A stretch of DNA of 64,000 bases from Ruegeria sp. Ofav3-42 (GTDB lineage Bacteria; Pseudomonadota; Alphaproteobacteria; Rhodobacterales; Rhodobacteraceae), in assembly GCF_022347725.1 (NCBI RefSeq), contig NZ_JAKRGB010000007.1:186001-250000 (forward strand), given 5' to 3'. This document shows positions 15,996-28,035 of the stretch, piece after piece (the stretch's first letter is position 1; every line of letters starts with the position of its first letter). A model generated the notes under the pieces. It worked only from the letters and a program-made list of their open reading frames with translations. It was not told the origin of the DNA and made no database searches. A program made the translations under genes and the position numbers.

Positions 15996-18900
15996 CTATT
16001 AAACAAAGCGTTCTTCTGCTTTTCGTAAAGCCGTTCAACACTACGCTCATTGTAGCAATAGGTTCGCGCCGCATCTCGGATGGATTCGAGCTTTTCCCGA
16101 TCCTCAAAAAGGTCGCTTAGTGCCGCGATCCAGTCAGCCTGTGTGTTTTCGACCAGAATTCCGCAACCATGTGTCTCGATCGTCGAGCGATAAGACACAA
16201 CATTGGAAACCACGGGGGCAATTCCAAGTGCGCCGTAGTCCAGCAGTTTCAGATCGGACTTTGCTGAATTGAATGCGCTGTCTTCCAGCGGTGCCAGCCC
16301 AATGGCGAATTGCCCCTGCTCTCGTAGCCAGCGAACAAAACGGGGGTAAGAACCCTGCGATGGGTCTGGCGAAACAACATTCAGCCAAGGACGCTTGGGA
16401 GCGTTGGAAGTTACTCCGATCAAAGTAAGAGAAAAGTCGTAGCGCGCAGCCAACGACTCCAACGCGCCAAATATCATAGCAAAGTCAGAGTCGTGCGTGC
16501 GGGTCCCCGCATAAATAAGGCGCAATGCATTAGATCCTAACGCGAAATCGTTCCGGTAGTTTCGCCAGAGTCTGGGATCGATGCAGTTTTCCAATACGGT
16601 TGGATTGAACTCAGCGTAACGCTGCGCCAAAACGTTTGTCGAAACCCAAACCTGTTCGGCGGCGTTCATCACCGTTTCAAAGGCTGCGACCTTTGGCTTG
16701 TAGAACTCAAACTCTGGGTGGCGTTCGTCGATCAGCCTAAAATCGTCATCGTTGTCCATGATGAGCCGTGTACCCGACGCTTTGCACGCACGGATAAAAT
16801 CATCGGCCTGCTGCTCAGTGTCGAACGCGGTCCGCTGCACGATAGCCACATCGCCTGATGCCTCCGCCTCGCGCGCGGGAATGAGACCGAATTCGACCTC
16901 TTCAAACGCGCTTTCGCTCGTCAGCGGGCAATACAGTCGGATAAACGCGCTGCTTTGAGGATAGCTACCATCCTGCCGGATGATGCCGTTTACTCTGAGC
17001 GTCCTCTTTCGCAAAACCGCCGGTGCGGGATTACGCACGTAGGAATATTGGCGCAACGTGGACACATCACCAAGAATGACCTGAGCACGCTTGTCGAAAC
17101 TATAACTGTTCCTAACCAGTTCCGAGAGCTCATCGGTGTTCGCTGCCGATTCAGAAACTGCTTCTTTAAGGTCATCGGGACCGGCAACCTGCCGAACCCC
17201 GGACCCAAGCGTATAGGAAACTGCCGGAATTTCGTCCGAGATCAGCCGCCCGCCGCACGCCAGAACATCAAAGATCCGGTTGGAAATAAAACCAAACTCC
17301 CGCATGGATTGCCAATGATCATTCAAAACCGCCGTTGCGCCTTTGTAGTATGACGGCAGTTCCGCGTTGCTTATGTTTTCGCCTTTGATCATGCGGGCCG
17401 GTAGGAATTGATCCCAAAGCGTCCCGTAAACGTCGACATCCACGTCTGCGTCCACCGCCCAACGCACGATCGGTCTGTACTCATTGCGCGAGTTTCCGAC
17501 GAAGAGGACATTGGAACCATTGGTTGCGGCTTTGACCGAAGGTCTGAACCGATCCGTGTCTGTTGCCTGAAGCAAGGGTTTGACGGTTGTCTGCACGATG
17601 GGTTGCAGGAAATTCGCGTAACTGAGAGATGCCACATAAACCAGATCGTATTGTTCCATCTCTTCAAACGAGACCTGATCAGGATGGCTTATGACCCAAA
17701 GGACGTTCATCTGGCCAGAAGGCGGTTCAAATCGGCTTAACCCTCGAATGCACAGGTTTACGTCATCGCCACGTCGCGTTTTTCCCCAATCCTCCAAGAA
17801 ATCGATGGAAACCTGACAGCCAAGTTCACGACATGATTTTGCCAGGGCCTCGGCGTAGTGGTAGTCTCCCCATTGTTGCTTTTTTTGCTCTGGCGCGGGA
17901 ATCTTGATCGAGATCTGCGCGGTTTCGCTATGCTTTTCGACAGGCAGAAGTATCCCCATTCCCTCCGCGATACGGTCGAGCGTTTCGTGCATTGGTTCTA
18001 CGCTACCAGAGGTGACATTCGCAATTTTGACCCCACGGTTGTCGGAATCCACCAAGCCAACTTTTGACGCTGGATCGGATGCCATCGACATGCCGATTAC
18101 CCTTTCCAGCGTTTGTTCTACCTGACCGTCATTTGTGGCGCGACCATGGTATACGGGTGTTTCGAATAAGTACCCCGAAATCTCGGCCAGAAGGTTTGGT
18201 CGAATCCAGAACATGGACCCGGCAAAAAATCCCCAAGGCCGCGAAGTGTTTTCTGAAATCTTCAGGCCGCCGGTCAATTCCCGCAGCAACCTTTTTGTCT
18301 GATCCGAAGTTGCAGTTTCCCACATCTTGTAGGTTTCCTTAGGTCCCACCGCTTGAACCAACGGGTCATCGAAGGATGACAGGATAGAACGTACCAGTTC
18401 CTCAGAACCAAGTACGCCATCCTTCATAGTATCCCGCCAGGCGCTGCCCCAAGGATCTACGTTGCGCTTGGTGTGAAGCTTGCAAACCAGATCGTAGTTG
18501 AGCAGTGTCGGAATGATGTCCAGGAATGGGCCGATATCTTGGCCAACGTTTGGATAATATTGGATAACTGCGTCTGGATGCTGGGATTTGATCCGAGCGA
18601 TTTCCTGACTGTATTCTTGCAGTGGTGTGGTCACGATCAGATCGAATGGTTCTGGGATATTCGACAACTTATTCAAAAATTCATCAATGTACTCCGGATC
18701 GTGCACGTGAAACACGACCGCGATACGCCGTCGCTTGTCGCTTACAGTATAGCCACGACCTTCATACAATCGCTGAATCGCTGCGAGCTGAATACCACGA
18801 GCCAGGTTCTGGTAATCCGTGTTGTTTGCATACTCACTTTTTGAAATTCGATCTGTGCGTGAGTCGTTGCTGTAGTCCACACCTATATACGGGGCGCCAA

Positions 18901-20536
18901 GTATTGGCGTTTTCGAGGCGACCCTAAGAATAAAGTCCCAATCGACTAACCTGCGAATGGACTCATCATATCTACATTTCGCATACATACGGTGCATGCA
19001 AAATGCGTTTTGGTCGATGTAGTTTCCCTTGATGCACGTCGTCAGGCTAAAGTTTTGGAATAGGTAACGAACCGGGGTTTCTTCCCCTTCGTGCAGAGAG
19101 ATACCGCAATAGGCCGATTTCAGATCATGAGCGCGCAGAAAGCGAAGCATGGTCTCCAAGTAGTCCGAGCGCCAAGCGTTGTCAGAGTCAAGGAAGAAAA
19201 CCCATTCGTTCCGAACGCGTTCAAGCCCGGTATTCCGTGCTGCAGAAACACCACCGCGTTCAAGCTTTTTGAAATAACGAATTCTGCCGTCGTCTAGAGA
19301 CTCAACGACCTCCGCCGTATTGTCGTCGCTGCCGTCGTCGACAATGATCAATTCCCAATTCGCATGGCTTTGGTGCAACACGGAATTGATCGCAGCGGTT
19401 AGCAAATTGGCGCGGTTATACGTCGGCATGATCACGGAAACGGTCATCTCTGCGACCGAAGGTACTCTTTCCCGCAATCTGTTCAGGAATTTCGCTTCTT
19501 CCTCGAAATCCCAGTTTTCGTGAATAGTTTTTTTAATTCTATGGCAGTATTGAGATTGGCTAACCTCGATCTCAATTCGCTTTGGATCACGTTTTTTAGC
19601 AGAGCTTAAGAATCGGTCGCGGCGACGCTGCGAAAAAATCCAATCTTTCTTCGACAGAGAATACAGCATACGCGAAACAACTTTTCGCTTGAACTGTTTC
19701 AATGGCTTGATGCGTGCGTCTATCAAACTTTGACGCATCTCATCTCGATCTCTTTCAAGTTGATTGTGAGAAACCTGCAATGAGTGGTTCTGTCTACGCA
19801 ACATTTGATTTGCCATCTCACGCGAGGCCAGCTCTTCGTCTAGATGGGTAAGTTTCTTACTTGTTTCACCAAGTTTGCGATCTGCAGTCATGAGGCCGTC
19901 GATTGAGGAAAACAGCGTTAATATTGTATCGTTTTTAGCTTCATTTTTTGCGTATTCATAAAGATCGGTTAGTCCTTCTGCGGCTTCGTTTCCCCAAAAC
20001 AGAACGCCTAGGCCGCCGCCATGCGTGAAATTCAATGATGTTCGACCATCGCTGATCTCACTCCAGTAACGATTATTTCCAACGTCCAGACCGTGACCTT
20101 CCGTTCCGTGAAGCAGGATCATTGCAGTCGACGAAAGCTTCGGAGCCCAAACTTCAAGACTGTGTTTAACAACTTCGTACGAGTGTTGCCCCCCAAAATG
20201 AAGTAAATCCACACTGCCATCTTCAAAATCTTCTGGCGCCTCTTCAATGGTCTTGCCCAGCAAACGGCTGAAAGAGGCATATTTTTCATACTCCTCGACA
20301 ATCCTACCAGCGTGCTCGTCCATTCCCAAAGCGTTGATGACAAAGCACTCTGTGGCAAGGTTCGATTCGCGGACCGCCTCGCAAATTGCACAATAAATAT
20401 AACCTGAATTACCAAGCTCGACGATGCGCTTTGGCTTCATCGCCCGGGTAAGCCACATTAAGAATGGGCCATGTTCATACCCAGAAGCTTCGGCAACGTA
20501 GGTAGGAAAAGTGATTTTGTGATTGAGAAAATTCAA
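15992..20536 (-). CDS. Giant fusion: degenerate methyltransferase, GT2, RgpF-like and two GT-B-like domains
   Basis: This 1514-residue cytosolic protein reads as a chain of glycan-building modules. Residues 20-190 align by eye with the methyltransferase head of the 9981-12890 protein, but key positions are lost. A helical linker follows (about 230-340). Residues about 364-480 are a GT2 (GT-A) glycosyltransferase: VSVIMPTYNRANLL, IIVDDGSDDNT, and FFLDSDNAW as the DxD site. Residues about 600-830 match the rhamnan-synthesis RgpF family (VCKLHTKR, WGFFAGSMFWIRP). Two GT-B-like regions follow (about 880-1170, with NRIFDVLACGGRLISDE; about 1190-1514, with KLLDYGALGIAPVVSN). It probably assembles several linkages of a rhamnose-containing polymer, consistent with the rfb genes nearby. 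Confidence 0.85.
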   Translation of the reverse strand: MNFLNHKITFPTYVAEASGYEHGPFLMWLTRAMKPKRIVELGNSGYIYCAICEAVRESNLATECFVINALGMDEHAGRIVEEYEKYASFSRLLGKTIEEAPEDFEDGSVDLLHFGGQHSYEVVKHSLEVWAPKLSSTAMILLHGTEGHGLDVGNNRYWSEISDGRTSLNFTHGGGLGVLFWGNEAAEGLTDLYEYAKNEAKNDTILTLFSSIDGLMTADRKLGETSKKLTHLDEELASREMANQMLRRQNHSLQVSHNQLERDRDEMRQSLIDARIKPLKQFKRKVVSRMLYSLSKKDWIFSQRRRDRFLSSAKKRDPKRIEIEVSQSQYCHRIKKTIHENWDFEEEAKFLNRLRERVPSVAEMTVSVIMPTYNRANLLTAAINSVLHQSHANWELIIVDDGSDDNTAEVVESLDDGRIRYFKKLERGGVSAARNTGLERVRNEWVFFLDSDNAWRSDYLETMLRFLRAHDLKSAYCGISLHEGEETPVRYLFQNFSLTTCIKGNYIDQNAFCMHRMYAKCRYDESIRRLVDWDFILRVASKTPILGAPYIGVDYSNDSRTDRISKSEYANNTDYQNLARGIQLAAIQRLYEGRGYTVSDKRRRIAVVFHVHDPEYIDEFLNKLSNIPEPFDLIVTTPLQEYSQEIARIKSQHPDAVIQYYPNVGQDIGPFLDIIPTLLNYDLVCKLHTKRNVDPWGSAWRDTMKDGVLGSEELVRSILSSFDDPLVQAVGPKETYKMWETATSDQTKRLLRELTGGLKISENTSRPWGFFAGSMFWIRPNLLAEISGYLFETPVYHGRATNDGQVEQTLERVIGMSMASDPASKVGLVDSDNRGVKIANVTSGSVEPMHETLDRIAEGMGILLPVEKHSETAQISIKIPAPEQKKQQWGDYHYAEALAKSCRELGCQVSIDFLEDWGKTRRGDDVNLCIRGLSRFEPPSGQMNVLWVISHPDQVSFEEMEQYDLVYVASLSYANFLQPIVQTTVKPLLQATDTDRFRPSVKAATNGSNVLFVGNSRNEYRPIVRWAVDADVDVDVYGTLWDQFLPARMIKGENISNAELPSYYKGATAVLNDHWQSMREFGFISNRIFDVLACGGRLISDEIPAVSYTLGSGVRQVAGPDDLKEAVSESAANTDELSELVRNSYSFDKRAQVILGDVSTLRQYSYVRNPAPAVLRKRTLRVNGIIRQDGSYPQSSAFIRLYCPLTSESAFEEVEFGLIPAREAEASGDVAIVQRTAFDTEQQADDFIRACKASGTRLIMDNDDDFRLIDERHPEFEFYKPKVAAFETVMNAAEQVWVSTNVLAQRYAEFNPTVLENCIDPRLWRNYRNDFALGSNALRLIYAGTRTHDSDFAMIFGALESLAARYDFSLTLIGVTSNAPKRPWLNVVSPDPSQGSYPRFVRWLREQGQFAIGLAPLEDSAFNSAKSDLKLLDYGALGIAPVVSNVVSYRSTIETHGCGILVENTQADWIAALSDLFEDREKLESIRDAARTYCYNERSVERLYEKQKNALFNS

Positions 20537-20899
20537 GACGTCTCGTCCGGCTTAGTTTGCTATTTTTGGCCTGCTTAAGTACGACGCCCTGTATCCATAC
20601 ATTTCAGTTTGAATTCCAGCTATTCGTGCGTTGCCTGCTATTCGAACGCCAAGCATTGGTGCGCCTACCTCTGTCGTATTTAAAGCCCATTGCAGTTGGA
20701 TGACCAGATTAAATCGTTACCAAGATCGAAAAAAACAGAGGTAATATGTTGCCTGCTGGCGGGCGTTGGAGGAACTTTTGCTGAGTGGCTTAGAGCAACT
20801 GATCGGGCCGCGAGGCGAGGAGTGGATTCAATCATCGGGCGGGCAGGCGGCTGAAAACAACGACCCCCTCATGTCTCAAGGTGCCAGCGTGTTTCCCGG
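20537..20899. other. Intergenic stretch between two minus-strand genes
   Basis: These 363 bases should hold the promoter of the giant fusion gene. On the plus strand a 43-codon open frame ends at 20906 (LLSGLEQLIGPRGEEWIQSS…) behind GGAGG near 20770, but it has no recognised relative and overlaps the ABC-transporter stop. I treat it as unproven. Confidence 0.35.
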
Positions 20900-22699
20900 C
20901 TACTGAGACTGGTCTGCGATTTCAGCAACGGCCTTCGGTTCACTTTTCCTGAATTGCTGATCGAAAAGACTGCGGAAACTTCCGTTCATTTGCATCAGCT
21001 CTTCCAGATTACCCTGTTCGACCACCGCGCCGTCCTGAACAACCATGATTTTGTCGGCTTCAAGAATGGTCGAGAGGCGATGTGCAATAACGATCACCGT
21101 CATACTCTGCGTCAGGGCATCCAGTCCTTTTTGCACCAAAGACTCCGACTCTGCGTCCAGCGCGCTGGTGGCTTCATCCAGCAGCAGTATCTCGGCGTTG
21201 CGCAAAATCGCGCGAGCGATGGCAATTCGCTGCTTTTGACCACCGGACAAAAAGGTTCCGTTCTCACCGACAGGCGTGTCATAGCCATCAGACAGTTCAC
21301 AGATGAAGTCGTGCGCGTGCGCGGCCCTTGCAGCCTCGATTACCTCGTCGTCTGTCGCATCAGGCGCTGAACAGCGCAGGTTTTCCATCACGGACGCAGA
21401 GAACAGGAACGTGTCCTGCCCCACATATGAAATTTTTTGCCTCAGCGAAGAATATCGGGCGTCCTGGATATTCTGGCCGTCAATTTCAACGCTACCTTCA
21501 TCCGGGTCGTAGAACCGCATGATAAGGCCGAATATCGTTGATTTTCCGCCGCCGGACTGTCCGACCAAAGCAGTGGTTTTCTGGGCTTCGAAAGTCACAT
21601 TCATGTCTTCGATAATCGGCATTGATCCGTGATAGCCAAAGGTAACGTTTCGCAAGGCGATCTCGCCCGGACCTTCAAGCAGGTCGCGTGCCTCGGGGCT
21701 TTCCGGCATCGTGTCTTTCTGATCCAGAAGTCCGAACAGCATGCCGACACCGACCATGGCGGTCTCGATCTGAACGCGCATCCGCGACAAACGTTTCGCA
21801 GGCTCGTAGGCCATAAGCAAAGCGGTGATAAAGGACATCAATTGCCCTGCCGTCGGTTGTTCACTGCCCGCAATTCCTAGCGTGCTGACGACAAGAACAC
21901 CGGCAACGGCCAGTCCGGCCAGAAATTCCATCAATGGGCTGGCGATTGATTGCAGGCGCGCAATGTCATTCGCACGATCTTCGACTTTCCGAATGGCCGT
22001 ATCCATGCGGGTGATCATTTTATCTTCCAGCGAAAACACCTTGATCACCTTGATCCCAGCAGATGTTTCCTGCAGGACGCGGATGATTTCGGCCAAAGAT
22101 TTGAACTCGGCCTGCATAATTGCACGTACGCTTTTCAGAAGTTGCCGGACACCGAACAGGGCAACGGGGCCGACAACGAAGAACATGACCGACAAAACGG
22201 GCTGCTGATACACCATGACGATCACAAGGCCCACCAGTGTCAGTGCATCGCGAACGAAGCCGGTGACAATGACATCGATAAGCCGACGCGCGGCCTGCGC
22301 ACCATGCGTTGTACGCATGAGAAGATCTGCGGATTCGTTCTCAGCGAAGAATGAAACGCCGTGCCGAAGCAGCTTGCGATAAACGCGGTCCTGCTGCACC
22401 GCAACAATCCGGTTGCCCGCACGCGCAAGGTAGATGGCCTGCACATAGGAAGCCACCGCTTTGGTCAGGAACAAGAGAACGACGCCGAGAGCGATCATTG
22501 CAGCCCATTCGCGCATGTCTGGGCTGATCATCGCATCGACGATGTACTCCATCATGTAGGCAGAGCCAGCGGTGGTCGCAGCAACGGCGATCATTGCTAC
22601 GATGGCAACAGCATAAAGGCCCCCTTGAGCAAAAAAGCTCTCGCTGATGAGGCGGCCCATGTAGCCTGATCGCCACTCGGTCCAGGCACGCTTAATCAT
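20900..22699 (-). CDS. MsbA-like ABC exporter (fused membrane and ATPase domains)
   Basis: This 599-residue half-transporter has a six-helix exporter domain (about 20-320) and an ATPase domain (about 350-580). The ATPase motifs are complete: Walker A ALVGQSGGGKSTIF, a Q-loop (ISYVGQDTFLF), signature LSGGQKQRIAIARA, Walker B ILLLDEATSALD, and the switch His in VIVIAHRLS. Such proteins dimerise in the inner membrane and flip lipids or lipid-linked glycans. Its position in the polysaccharide cluster suggests a lipid-linked sugar as cargo, but MsbA-type lipid A flipping or drug export cannot be excluded from sequence. It is read divergently from the GT25 gene. Confidence 0.9.
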   Translation of the reverse strand: MIKRAWTEWRSGYMGRLISESFFAQGGLYAVAIVAMIAVAATTAGSAYMMEYIVDAMISPDMREWAAMIALGVVLLFLTKAVASYVQAIYLARAGNRIVAVQQDRVYRKLLRHGVSFFAENESADLLMRTTHGAQAARRLIDVIVTGFVRDALTLVGLVIVMVYQQPVLSVMFFVVGPVALFGVRQLLKSVRAIMQAEFKSLAEIIRVLQETSAGIKVIKVFSLEDKMITRMDTAIRKVEDRANDIARLQSIASPLMEFLAGLAVAGVLVVSTLGIAGSEQPTAGQLMSFITALLMAYEPAKRLSRMRVQIETAMVGVGMLFGLLDQKDTMPESPEARDLLEGPGEIALRNVTFGYHGSMPIIEDMNVTFEAQKTTALVGQSGGGKSTIFGLIMRFYDPDEGSVEIDGQNIQDARYSSLRQKISYVGQDTFLFSASVMENLRCSAPDATDDEVIEAARAAHAHDFICELSDGYDTPVGENGTFLSGGQKQRIAIARAILRNAEILLLDEATSALDAESESLVQKGLDALTQSMTVIVIAHRLSTILEADKIMVVQDGAVVEQGNLEELMQMNGSFRSLFDQQFRKSEPKAVAEIADQSQ

Positions 22700-23312
22700 T
22701 GAATTCTCCAGATCATGAAATCATGCGCTCGCTCAGATAACCTATAATCGATCCTGTCTAAAGGGCAGATCAAATGACGCGACAGAGTTGCCCATTTCGT
22801 ACGGGGCACAGAGTCTCACGCAAATAGGTTTATGCGGCGGGTCGCGCAAGTGCCTGTTGCTGAATTGGATGACTGCGACGTTGCGTATTTATCGCAGGGT
22901 GCATGCGACATGCGCGTAAGAACTGGCCGAAACGGCGGAATTTGGCACTTTCAATTCAACACAATACCACATTTGCACAACTTTTGAGCGTTCCGAAGGT
23001 GTCTCCTGAGCAGGTGTAGACTCTGGGTCGTAAATGAAAGGGATATGGCCGGCAAAACTCTGCACAGGGGCACTTGGCAGCGCCAAACGATTTCCTTCGT
23101 AGTTTCATCGTGATATGTTAACGTCAGGAGGCAAGGATGGCTCGATGTTTCAGGGCCAGGCATTGGAATGTGAATTCGTTAGTGGCTTGTGGGCGGTTTT
23201 CTGCCGTTTGAAATTGTTGATGTGTCATGGAAAAAGGGATCGACCTTTTACGCTTGTGCTTGGTAAATACGGTCCATACTAACGCCGTGGAAAAATTAAT
23301 GGTAATAGGTAA
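22700..23312. other. Divergent promoter region
   Basis: About 610 bases separate the ABC exporter from the GT25 gene. It should contain promoters for both strands. The only feature I can support is a 24-codon frame with a perfect Shine-Dalgarno sequence, listed separately. Confidence 0.4.
23137..23211 (+). CDS. Possible 24-residue peptide with strong ribosome site
   Basis: AGGAGG (23126-23131) is placed 5 bases before an ATG opening a frame of 24 codons (MARCFRARHW… to FSAV). The product is basic in its first half and resembles nothing I know. It may be a leader peptide for the GT25 operon about 100 bases downstream, a small protein, or the surviving 5' end of a lost gene. Only the ribosome site supports it. 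Confidence 0.3.
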   Translation: MARCFRARHWNVNSLVACGRFSAV

Positions 23313-24109
23313 GTGTCGATCAAGGCCGTCATTCTGAGTCTGCCCAACGACGTGGAGCGGCGACGTTTCTGCGAAGACGAGTTTGCGCGCCTTGGCTTGA
23401 GTCACGAATTCAGCGACGCCATTTCTGGTGGCCAGTTGAACAACTCGGAGTTGCAGAACTTTTATGATGCGGAGATGAACCGCATCAAGTTCAAACGACC
23501 GCTCAGCCGCAGCGAAGTCGCCTGTACCTTGGGGCATCGCCAGATATGGCAGGAGATTGTGGATTCTCAGGACCCTGTAAGCCTTGTTCTGGAAGATGAT
23601 GCCACATTCGTGCAGGATCCCAGGCCATTTTTTGAGGCGCTTAACGAATGTGGCGAGTGCTTTGAAGACGTCATGATCAAGCTGGACGGCGTGTCCGGCA
23701 ACAACGGGCAAGTGATAAAATCCGTTGCAGATCAGGACCTTGTTCTTTCAGATCGCCTTCCGCCCAGAACCACGGGTTATATCATTGGCCGTCGGGCGGC
23801 CGCGCGCCTTCTGGCACTTGACGCTCCGATTGCGCGACCGATTGATATCGATCTGAAATTCTACTGGGAGCACAATGTGCCAATCCTGACGCTTGGGCAG
23901 AAGATGGTCGCAGAGCGCGAAGAGTTCGACAGTACGATTGACCATTGCCGAAGCAGTACCAAACCGGGTTCGACCTTGGCCAGACTCGTTCGCAACTTGC
24001 TCTATCAGGCCAAATACACACACGGACGGTTGAGCCATCCTTTGAACCCGGACATGATTGAGGGGCTCGGCCCGTTAATGAAGGCCGATAGTCGGGTCCG
24101 GAATCGCGT

Positions 24110-24113
<4 letters not shown>
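23313..24113 (+). CDS. Glycosyltransferase family 25 (LPS-type)
   Basis: The 266-residue protein starts with a GTG (MSIKAVILSLPNDVERRRFC) and shows the GT25 pattern. The N-terminal strand-helix is followed by SEVACTLGHRQIWQEIVDSQ, then LVLEDDATFVQDP, whose Glu-Asp-Asp stands at the nucleotide-sugar/metal site. GRRAAARLLAL and PIDIDLKFYW are late conserved blocks. GT25 enzymes transfer galactose or related sugars to lipooligosaccharide or glycans in the cytosol. It begins a tight operon: its stop overlaps the next start (ATGA), and UDP-galactopyranose mutase is third. Acceptor and sugar are inferred. Confidence 0.88.
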
Positions 24114-26150
<2,037 letters not shown>

Positions 26151-26283
26151 ACGCGCCGGGCCGTTTCGGTCCAGCGCCTACGCGTTTTACGTTCTAGCCT
26201 GATCGGATCGAACATCTTTGTTCCGCAACCAACGTGGATGCGCATCACGTGTGGTCGTCTGGTGCTCCGGCGCGGTGTCGGGC

Positions 26284-27153
26284 CTAATCGCTCAGCAAGG
26301 AACCAAGGTAGGTGCCATAGGTCGATTTTGCGAATAGCTTGGCACGCTTCTCAAGAGCGGCATCATCGATCCACCCATTGCTCCAAGCGATCTCGTCCAG
26401 GCTACCGGTCTGCATTCCCTGGCGTTCTGTCAGAGTTCGCACAAAGCTCCCCGCCTCCAACAAAGTGCCGTGCGTACCTGTATCCAGCCATGCAAAACCC
26501 CGGCCCATTGTTTGAACATCAAGCAGGTTTTCGTCCAGGTACATCTGCAAAAGCGACGTAATTTCAAGTTCGCCGCGCTCAGAAGGTTGGACTTGCTTTG
26601 CCCGGGCCGGTGCATCGCCATCCAGGAAGTACAGGCCAGTGACCGCATAGTTTGATGGCGGCACTTCCGGTTTCTCAATAATCTGGTGCACCTTTTTACC
26701 CTCGAAGGCAACGACGCCGTAACGTTCCGGATCGGCCACGCGGTACGCAAAGACTGTGCCGCCCTGTTTGTTGGCATCAGCATCGGCCAAAAGGCTCGGG
26801 AGGCCGTGGCCAAAGAAGATGTTATCCCCCAGGATCATCGCTGAAGGAGCACCCGCGAGGAAATCTTCTGCCAAGGTATAGGCTTGTGCCAGCCCATCGG
26901 GAGAGTCCTGCACAATCCAGGTCAGTGACAAGCCATATTGGCTACCGTCACCAAAAAGGCGGACGAACTGCTCCTGATCCTGCGGTGTTGTGATGATCGC
27001 GACCTCGCGAATCTGCGCCAGCATCAAAACGCTGAGAGGGTAGAAGATCATCGGCTTGTCGTAGACCGGTAGCAGCTGCTTCGAAACAGCCATCGTGATC
27101 GGGTAGAGCCGTGTTCCCGAACCTCCGGCAAGAATAATTCCCTTACGTTGCAT
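26284..27153 (-). CDS. rfbA: Glucose-1-phosphate thymidylyltransferase
   Basis: This 289-residue protein is the normal size for RmlA. It condenses glucose-1-phosphate with dTTP to give dTDP-glucose, the first step of dTDP-L-rhamnose synthesis. The signature LAGGSGTRLYPITMAVSKQL binds the nucleotide and is followed by PVYDKPMIFYPLSVLMLA. MILGDNIFFGHG holds the metal-binding Asp, and IIEKPEVPPSNYAVTGLYF and ARGFAWLDTGTH-like (GRGFAWLDTGTHGTLLEA) are family blocks. It is the last gene of the rfbCBDA operon, 3 bases after rfbD. Confidence 0.97.
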   Translation of the reverse strand: MQRKGIILAGGSGTRLYPITMAVSKQLLPVYDKPMIFYPLSVLMLAQIREVAIITTPQDQEQFVRLFGDGSQYGLSLTWIVQDSPDGLAQAYTLAEDFLAGAPSAMILGDNIFFGHGLPSLLADADANKQGGTVFAYRVADPERYGVVAFEGKKVHQIIEKPEVPPSNYAVTGLYFLDGDAPARAKQVQPSERGELEITSLLQMYLDENLLDVQTMGRGFAWLDTGTHGTLLEAGSFVRTLTERQGMQTGSLDEIAWSNGWIDDAALEKRAKLFAKSTYGTYLGSLLSD

Positions 27154-27156
27154 GCG

Positions 27157-28035
27157 CTAACCTTTCGAAGGCGGGTTTTTGACCTGATCTGACTGCGCCA
27201 GCACGTCCGCAAGGCCTGCTTTCCAGTCAGGGCGTGACAGCCCGTAGACCTTTTCCAACCGCGAGCAATCCAGCCGCGAGTTTTGAGGGCGCTCAGCGGG
27301 GGTCGGGTACGCGCTGGTCGGGATATTTTCGACTGAGGTCGCAAGCCCTGCCTGCTGAAAAATCTCACGCGCGAAATCTGCCCAACTGGTATCCGGCGCG
27401 CCGGTATAGTGGAACAGGCCGCCATCGGCCTTTGATCCCTTCTCGGCCATGGTCAATAGCGTGGCGGCGATATCCGCCGCGGGCGTGGGACCGCCAATCT
27501 GATCTGCGACAATGCTCAGTTGATCACGGTTTTCGGCCAATCTCAGCATCGTCTTCACAAAATTATTTCCGTGCGCCGAGAACACCCAGCTCGTACGCAG
27601 GATTCCATGCCAGCCACCGGCCGCAGCCACCTGTCTTTCGCCTTCCAGCTTGGTGCGTCCGTACACGCCAAGCGGACCTGTTGGGTCTTCTGTCGATCTC
27701 GGGGTGTCACCAGACCCGTCAAAGACGTAGTCGGTCGAGACGTGGAGAAATGGAATACTACGCGCCGCTGCCGCGTGCGCCATAGCTCCTGGTGCGTCGG
27801 CGTTTACCACTTGGGCAATATCGCGCTCACTTTCGGCCTTGTCGACAGCAGTATAGGCGGCGGCGTTAATCACGACATCCGCATCCGTATCGCGAATGCG
27901 TTCGGCGCACATCGCCGGATCGGTCAGATCGGCTTCCGATCGTCCCAGCGCTTCCACCACTATGCCACGTGTGGGCGCTTGCTTTTGCAGTTCCGTGGCG
28001 ACCTGCCCGTTTCGACCAAAGACAAGAACTTTCAT
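27157..28035 (-). CDS. rfbD: dTDP-4-dehydrorhamnose reductase
   Basis: The 292-residue protein is an extended short-chain reductase performing the last step of dTDP-L-rhamnose formation. It starts with a Rossmann signature ([16 protein letters not shown]). The catalytic region is [13 protein letters not shown]…[13 protein letters not shown], with the Tyr-x-x-x-Lys in YGRTK and Thr in [24 protein letters not shown] and TPAADIA follow as in RmlD. Its start overlaps the rfbB stop by 4 bases, so the operon is translationally coupled. Confidence 0.96.
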   Translation of the reverse strand: MKVLVFGRNGQVATELQKQAPTRGIVVEALGRSEADLTDPAMCAERIRDTDADVVINAAAYTAVDKAESERDIAQVVNADAPGAMAHAAAARSIPFLHVSTDYVFDGSGDTPRSTEDPTGPLGVYGRTKLEGERQVAAAGGWHGILRTSWVFSAHGNNFVKTMLRLAENRDQLSIVADQIGGPTPAADIAATLLTMAEKGSKADGGLFHYTGAPDTSWADFAREIFQQAGLATSVENIPTSAYPTPAERPQNSRLDCSRLEKVYGLSRPDWKAGLADVLAQSDQVKNPPSKG

